A DNA stretch of 64,000 bases from Desulfamplus sp. (GTDB taxonomy: Bacteria > Desulfobacterota > Desulfobacteria > Desulfobacterales > Desulfobacteraceae), in NCBI GenBank assembly GCA_015231615.1, contig JADGBE010000003.1, positions 62,001 through 126,000 of the forward strand, given 5' to 3'. The position numbers were made by a program, and so were the translations under genes. The notes beneath the pieces were generated by a model. It searched no databases. It saw only the letters and a list, made by a program, of their open reading frames with translations, and was not told the origin of the DNA. Below, one piece after another: positions 61,121 through 64,000 of this stretch (positions are counted from its first letter, which is position 1; each line of letters begins with the position of its first letter).

Positions 61121-62629
61121 ATGTCCGAAGATAACACAACTATAATGATTTCAGCAGAAAAGATGGTTGCCCAAGAAAAGGCAAACATGGTTGCAAAACT
61201 CCATCAGATGGTCAAATCTCTTAAAATTGACTTAACAGCTAAACTGCCAATAAATGAAAAGCTGATAAAAGAGTCAAAGAGGCAGCATGAGACTATTATA
61301 TCTATTTTAAATGACCAGATGGCAGAGATACAAAATAGAGCTGTTGAGCAGAGTCAAGAGATTGAAAGACTTGGAAAAGAGCTTGAAAAATCTCTTAAAG
61401 ATACAGAGACAGCTTTAAATCACGCTGAAAAAGCAGAGTCAGAAAAAAATAAGGCAATCTCAAGGGCAAAGGAAGCAGAATCAGAAAAAGAAAAAGCTGT
61501 GAAAAATGCCTTGTTAGAAAAGGACGAGGCTGTCAGAACAGCTATGTCTGAGAAGGACGAGGCTATCAGAAAAGCTATGTCAGAAAAAGAAGTGGCTGTC
61601 AGAACAGCTATGACAGAAAAGGAAGATGCTGTCAAAATTGCAAAATCACAAAAAGATGAGGCTCTAAACAAAGCTCAAAAAGCTGACGAAGAAAAAGAGA
61701 AGGCTCTGGAAGCTGCTCGCAAATCTCTTGCTGAAAAAGAGGAGGCTCTCAGAAGTGCAGAAAAAGCTCAATCTGAAAAAGAAGATGCTCTGAAAAAAGC
61801 TGCAAAGGCAGAAGAAGAAAAGGAAAAAGCTATTGAATCTGCAATAAAGGCTCTTGCTGAAAAAGAGGAGGCTCTCAGAAGTGCAGAAAAAGCTCAATCT
61901 GAAAAAGAAGATGCATTGAAAAAAGCTGACAAAGCAAAAGATGAGAAAGAGACTGCCATCGAATCTTCAAGAAAGGCTCTTGCTGAAAAAGAGGAGGCTT
62001 TAAGAAGTGCAGAAAAAGCTCAATCTGAAAAGGAAGAGGCTCTAAGAAAAGCTGACAAAGCTGAAGAGGAAAAAGAAAAAGCCTTTAAAGCAGCTAAAAA
62101 CGCTGAATCAGACAGGGACGAGGCTGTCAGAAAAGCTATGTCAGAAAAGGAAGAGGCTGTCAAAAAAGCTATGTCAGACAAGGAAGAGGCTCTTAAAAAA
62201 GCCGAAAAAGCAGAAGAAGATAAGGAAAAGGCGTTAAAAACAGCCAAAAAAATAGAATCTGAAAAAGATGATGCTCTCACCTTGAACGAACAGATTAAAA
62301 TGGAGAGAGACAAGGCATTAAGTGCTTTGAAAAAAGCTGAATCACAAAAAGAAGAGGTTCTTTCTTCATTAGCACAGGCAGAAAAAGAGCGGGATCAAGC
62401 TCTATCTGTAGCTGAAAAAGAGGGGGCAGAGAAGAAAAAAGCTCTTGCCAAAGTTCAAGAGAGTGAAAACAACGCAAAAGAGCAGCTTGAAAGTCTTAAA
62501 AAACAGATAAAATCTTTAGAGAACCAGTTGAATGAGTCATTGGAAGTTGGGGAAAAAGTTGCCAAAGAAAAAGCAAAAGTTGACCAGAAATACGAAAAAC
62601 TTTTGGAACAGTGGCAGAATACGCTTTAA
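61121..62629 (+). CDS. Long coiled-coil protein with 42-residue repeats, magnetosome chain region
   Basis: Residues 1-100 form a helical head; from about 95 to the end the protein is a continuous coiled coil of Ala, Glu and Lys (AEKAESEK, AMSEKDEA). A 126-bp unit encoding LAEKEEALRSAEKAQSEKED and its flank occurs three times, from about 61730, 61856 and 61982. Eleven- and fourteen-residue subperiods are visible. The start has AAAGGAGTGAT ahead. Coiled-coil Mad proteins help position magnetosomes in other bacteria, and this one, next to mamK and resembling the C-terminus of the protein at 32682-34325, is a good candidate. The exact Mad number cannot be assigned. Confidence 0.68.
   Translation: MSEDNTTIMISAEKMVAQEKANMVAKLHQMVKSLKIDLTAKLPINEKLIKESKRQHETIISILNDQMAEIQNRAVEQSQEIERLGKELEKSLKDTETALNHAEKAESEKNKAISRAKEAESEKEKAVKNALLEKDEAVRTAMSEKDEAIRKAMSEKEVAVRTAMTEKEDAVKIAKSQKDEALNKAQKADEEKEKALEAARKSLAEKEEALRSAEKAQSEKEDALKKAAKAEEEKEKAIESAIKALAEKEEALRSAEKAQSEKEDALKKADKAKDEKETAIESSRKALAEKEEALRSAEKAQSEKEEALRKADKAEEEKEKAFKAAKNAESDRDEAVRKAMSEKEEAVKKAMSDKEEALKKAEKAEEDKEKALKTAKKIESEKDDALTLNEQIKMERDKALSALKKAESQKEEVLSSLAQAEKERDQALSVAEKEGAEKKKALAKVQESENNAKEQLESLKKQIKSLENQLNESLEVGEKVAKEKAKVDQKYEKLLEQWQNTL
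61730..62107 (+). repeat. Three tandem 126-bp coding repeats
   Basis: The block beginning GCTGAAAAAGAGGAGGC recurs exactly 126 bp apart at 61730, 61856 and 61982 with high identity, inside the coiled-coil gene. The period is 42 residues, six heptads. Confidence 0.85.
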
Positions 62630-62686
62630 AAATATCAACTAAGTTATTGTGTATCAACAATATTGCAAAGACACGGGATAATAAAT

Positions 62687-63040
62687 ATGACTCACGAATA
62701 CACCGCAATTATTAAGCAGACTGGCAAATGGTGGATTGGCTGGATCGAGGAAGTTCCCGGTGTTAATTGTCAAGAGTCAACTCAAGAAGCATTGATGGAA
62801 AGTTTAAAAATTACATTAGAGGAAAATTTTATGACTCAAGTTGAGCTATTAGAAAGAGATATAATGAAATTAGATGATAATTCTTTTTCACAACTGCGAG
62901 ATTGGCTTATAGAATTTGATCGGGCTCGCTGGGATAAAAAACTTGAATCTGATTCTAACGCTGGGAAACTTGATTTTCTTATAAATGCTGCCCTTGCCGA
63001 GCATCACTTCAAATTACCGTGCAGTTGCAACACAGATTGA
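62687..63040 (+). CDS. HicB-like antitoxin domain joined to a second antitoxin-type tail
   Basis: I start it at ATG 62687; the frame is open from 62663. The first ~45 residues (YTAIIKQTGKWWIGWIEEVPG ... ALMESLKITLEENF) fit the HicB fold. The rest (LSQLRDWLIEFDRARWDKKLESD-like, ending GKLDFLINAALAEH) matches a different short antitoxin family that usually precedes a RelE/ParE-type toxin. After AALAEH the frame runs into the remains of such a toxin and ends 11 residues later. The product is probably a chimera or leftover of two toxin-antitoxin loci rather than an intact module. Confidence 0.6.
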   Translation: MTHEYTAIIKQTGKWWIGWIEEVPGVNCQESTQEALMESLKITLEENFMTQVELLERDIMKLDDNSFSQLRDWLIEFDRARWDKKLESDSNAGKLDFLINAALAEHHFKLPCSCNTD

Positions 63041-63100
63041 AGGTGTTTTCTATGGGTTTGGATTGGCACACATGCAGAATATGATAAACTGATTGCCTGA
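63003..63100 (+). pseudogene. RelE/ParE-type toxin remnant, truncated and frameshifted
   Basis: In a second frame, 63003-63050 encodes TSNYRAVATQIEGVF, and 63059-63100 in a shifted frame encodes WIGTHAEYDKLIA then a stop. Adding one T near 63051 would join them as VFYWVWIGTHAEYDKLIA, the usual C-terminus of RelE/ParE-type toxins. The first two thirds of the toxin are missing, apparently by a deletion that fused its end to the antitoxin gene. Confidence 0.65.
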
Positions 63101-63114
63101 TATTGGAGTTCATT

Positions 63115-64000
63115 ATGTCATACAGCTTTGAAGATATATGGTCATTGAGCGTTTCCGAGCTTCAAAGGAGACGTAAACAGACCGCCTACGAATATGGAAC
63201 ATTGTATAATAAATTCATTCGTTTAGATTCTCTTTTGAAAGATAAACGAGAGAAACTATCTAACCTTAACAGCGAAGCCGCTTTGGTTGATAGGCAGCTT
63301 AAAGATAACAGAAACAACAACTTTATTCTGAATAAAAAACGCACTGAAATGGGAGATGCCTTGACTCTTCTCAAAGGTGCGGTTGAGAAAAAAGAGGCTA
63401 TACTCTCTGAATTAAGCAGCAGCAAAAATAAGTTGGAATCAAGAATAAACGAGCTAAACCATAAAATTTTAGAGGCATCAAGAGAGCTTGCAGATAGTGC
63501 CAAAATTAACAATATAAATAAAAAAAAGATTGTAGAGCTTCAAAAAGAGAAAAAAACATTATCAGCAGAAATTTCTAAATTTTTGTCAGAAACAGATATT
63601 GAAAGAGATGAGTTTGAAAGAAAAGCTCAAGAGCTTAACAACACATTTGTTATGAGCCTCACCCTTCGTTCTGGTGTTAAAAATCGTCTATCTGCCATTG
63701 AAAAAGAGATAAAGCAGACCCTTGAAAGTATTGATATGTTTAAAAATCAGATTGAGAATGTCAAAGAGATTCAAAAACTGCGTCAAGAGATTCCAGAAAT
63801 AGCAAAAGAACAACGCTCTCTTGGTGTAAAATATGCTGAACTTCAGATTGAGCTTCTCAATAAAAAGGAGCAGTTTGATTCTATCAACTCAATGGTTGAA
63901 ACCCAGCAAAAACAGCTCTCATCAATATCAGATGACAACCTTATTAAAATTGATAGTGCTTTGTCTGCATTTAATGAGCATAAAATTGCTGTTCAGACAC
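63115..64000 (+). CDS. Coiled-coil protein, partial (C-terminus off the right edge)
   Basis: The frame is open from ATG 63115 (TTGGAG seven bases ahead) to the window end, at least 295 residues. It is a long charged helix with heptad character (ELQRRRKQTAYEYGTLYNKF, ILSELSSSKNKLESRINELN, LQKEKKTLSAEISKFL), richer in Leu, Asn and Ile than the Ala/Lys/Glu coiled coil upstream. No globular domain is visible in the part present. It may belong to the same chain-organising group as mamK, by position. Confidence 0.65.
   Translation, partial: MSYSFEDIWSLSVSELQRRRKQTAYEYGTLYNKFIRLDSLLKDKREKLSNLNSEAALVDRQLKDNRNNNFILNKKRTEMGDALTLLKGAVEKKEAILSELSSSKNKLESRINELNHKILEASRELADSAKINNINKKKIVELQKEKKTLSAEISKFLSETDIERDEFERKAQELNNTFVMSLTLRSGVKNRLSAIEKEIKQTLESIDMFKNQIENVKEIQKLRQEIPEIAKEQRSLGVKYAELQIELLNKKEQFDSINSMVETQQKQLSSISDDNLIKIDSALSAFNEHKIAVQT

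Overview
The window comes from an AT-rich bacterium that looks like a magnetotactic member of the Desulfobacterota (former Deltaproteobacteria). This rests on a large block of recognisable magnetosome genes (mamI, mamA, mamQ, mamB, mamP-like, mamEO-like, mamL, mamM, mamN, mamK) with the Fe-S-rich, multi-cytochrome style typical of that phylum. Short in-frame tandem repeats inside genes are unusually common. No rRNA, CRISPR array or insertion sequence was seen; there is one tRNA (Leu, CAA anticodon).

Region 1 (1-12.3 kb) is housekeeping: a repeat-rich membrane protein cut by the left edge, larE, a histidine phosphatase, hisG and hisI, tRNA-Leu, alanine racemase, a SPOR-domain protein, a class A penicillin-binding protein, a membrane-anchored unknown and a zinc-ribbon SDR protein. 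Region 2 (12.5-32.4 kb) reads as a storage-granule locus. On the minus strand lie an iron alcohol dehydrogenase fused to an SCP2 lipid-binding domain, a patatin-like lipase, an FFLEELY-motif protein, two PhaR-type proteins and a phasin-like protein. Divergent from them are a wax ester synthase/diacylglycerol acyltransferase, a ferredoxin, two acyl-ACP-reductase-like proteins, an alpha/beta hydrolase, a UbiB-like kinase, an HdrC-like protein and a receiver/anti-sigma-kinase protein, which converges on a receiver/PP2C phosphatase. Together they suggest neutral lipid or polyester inclusions, with a partner-switching regulator next door.

Region 3 (32.7-64 kb) is the magnetosome region. A flank holds coiled-coil, AAA+, VapBC-like and two-component genes and a pseudo-receiver gene containing a 20-copy tetranucleotide repeat. 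A one-direction core runs from mamI (39.3 kb) to mamN (57.0 kb). Then come small glycine-rich membrane proteins, a four-cluster ferredoxin, and mamK among coiled-coil genes that run off the right edge.

The most unusual observation is in the core. Three in-frame UGA codons (51759, 52134, 53501) sit in the same peptide context (L-A-A-x-G-UGA-P-P) and nearly the same nucleotide context, each followed by a potential hairpin. This suggests two magnetosome-operon selenoproteins, one with two selenocysteines. Other notable points are C-terminal domains resembling the NifX/FeMo-cofactor-binding fold on a magnetochrome-PDZ protein and on a triple-PDZ protein; an intact MamEO protease beside a pseudoprotease lacking two triad residues; a PDZ-MamN fusion; a duplicated MamI-like protein; and an acyl-reductase paralogue without the catalytic cysteine.
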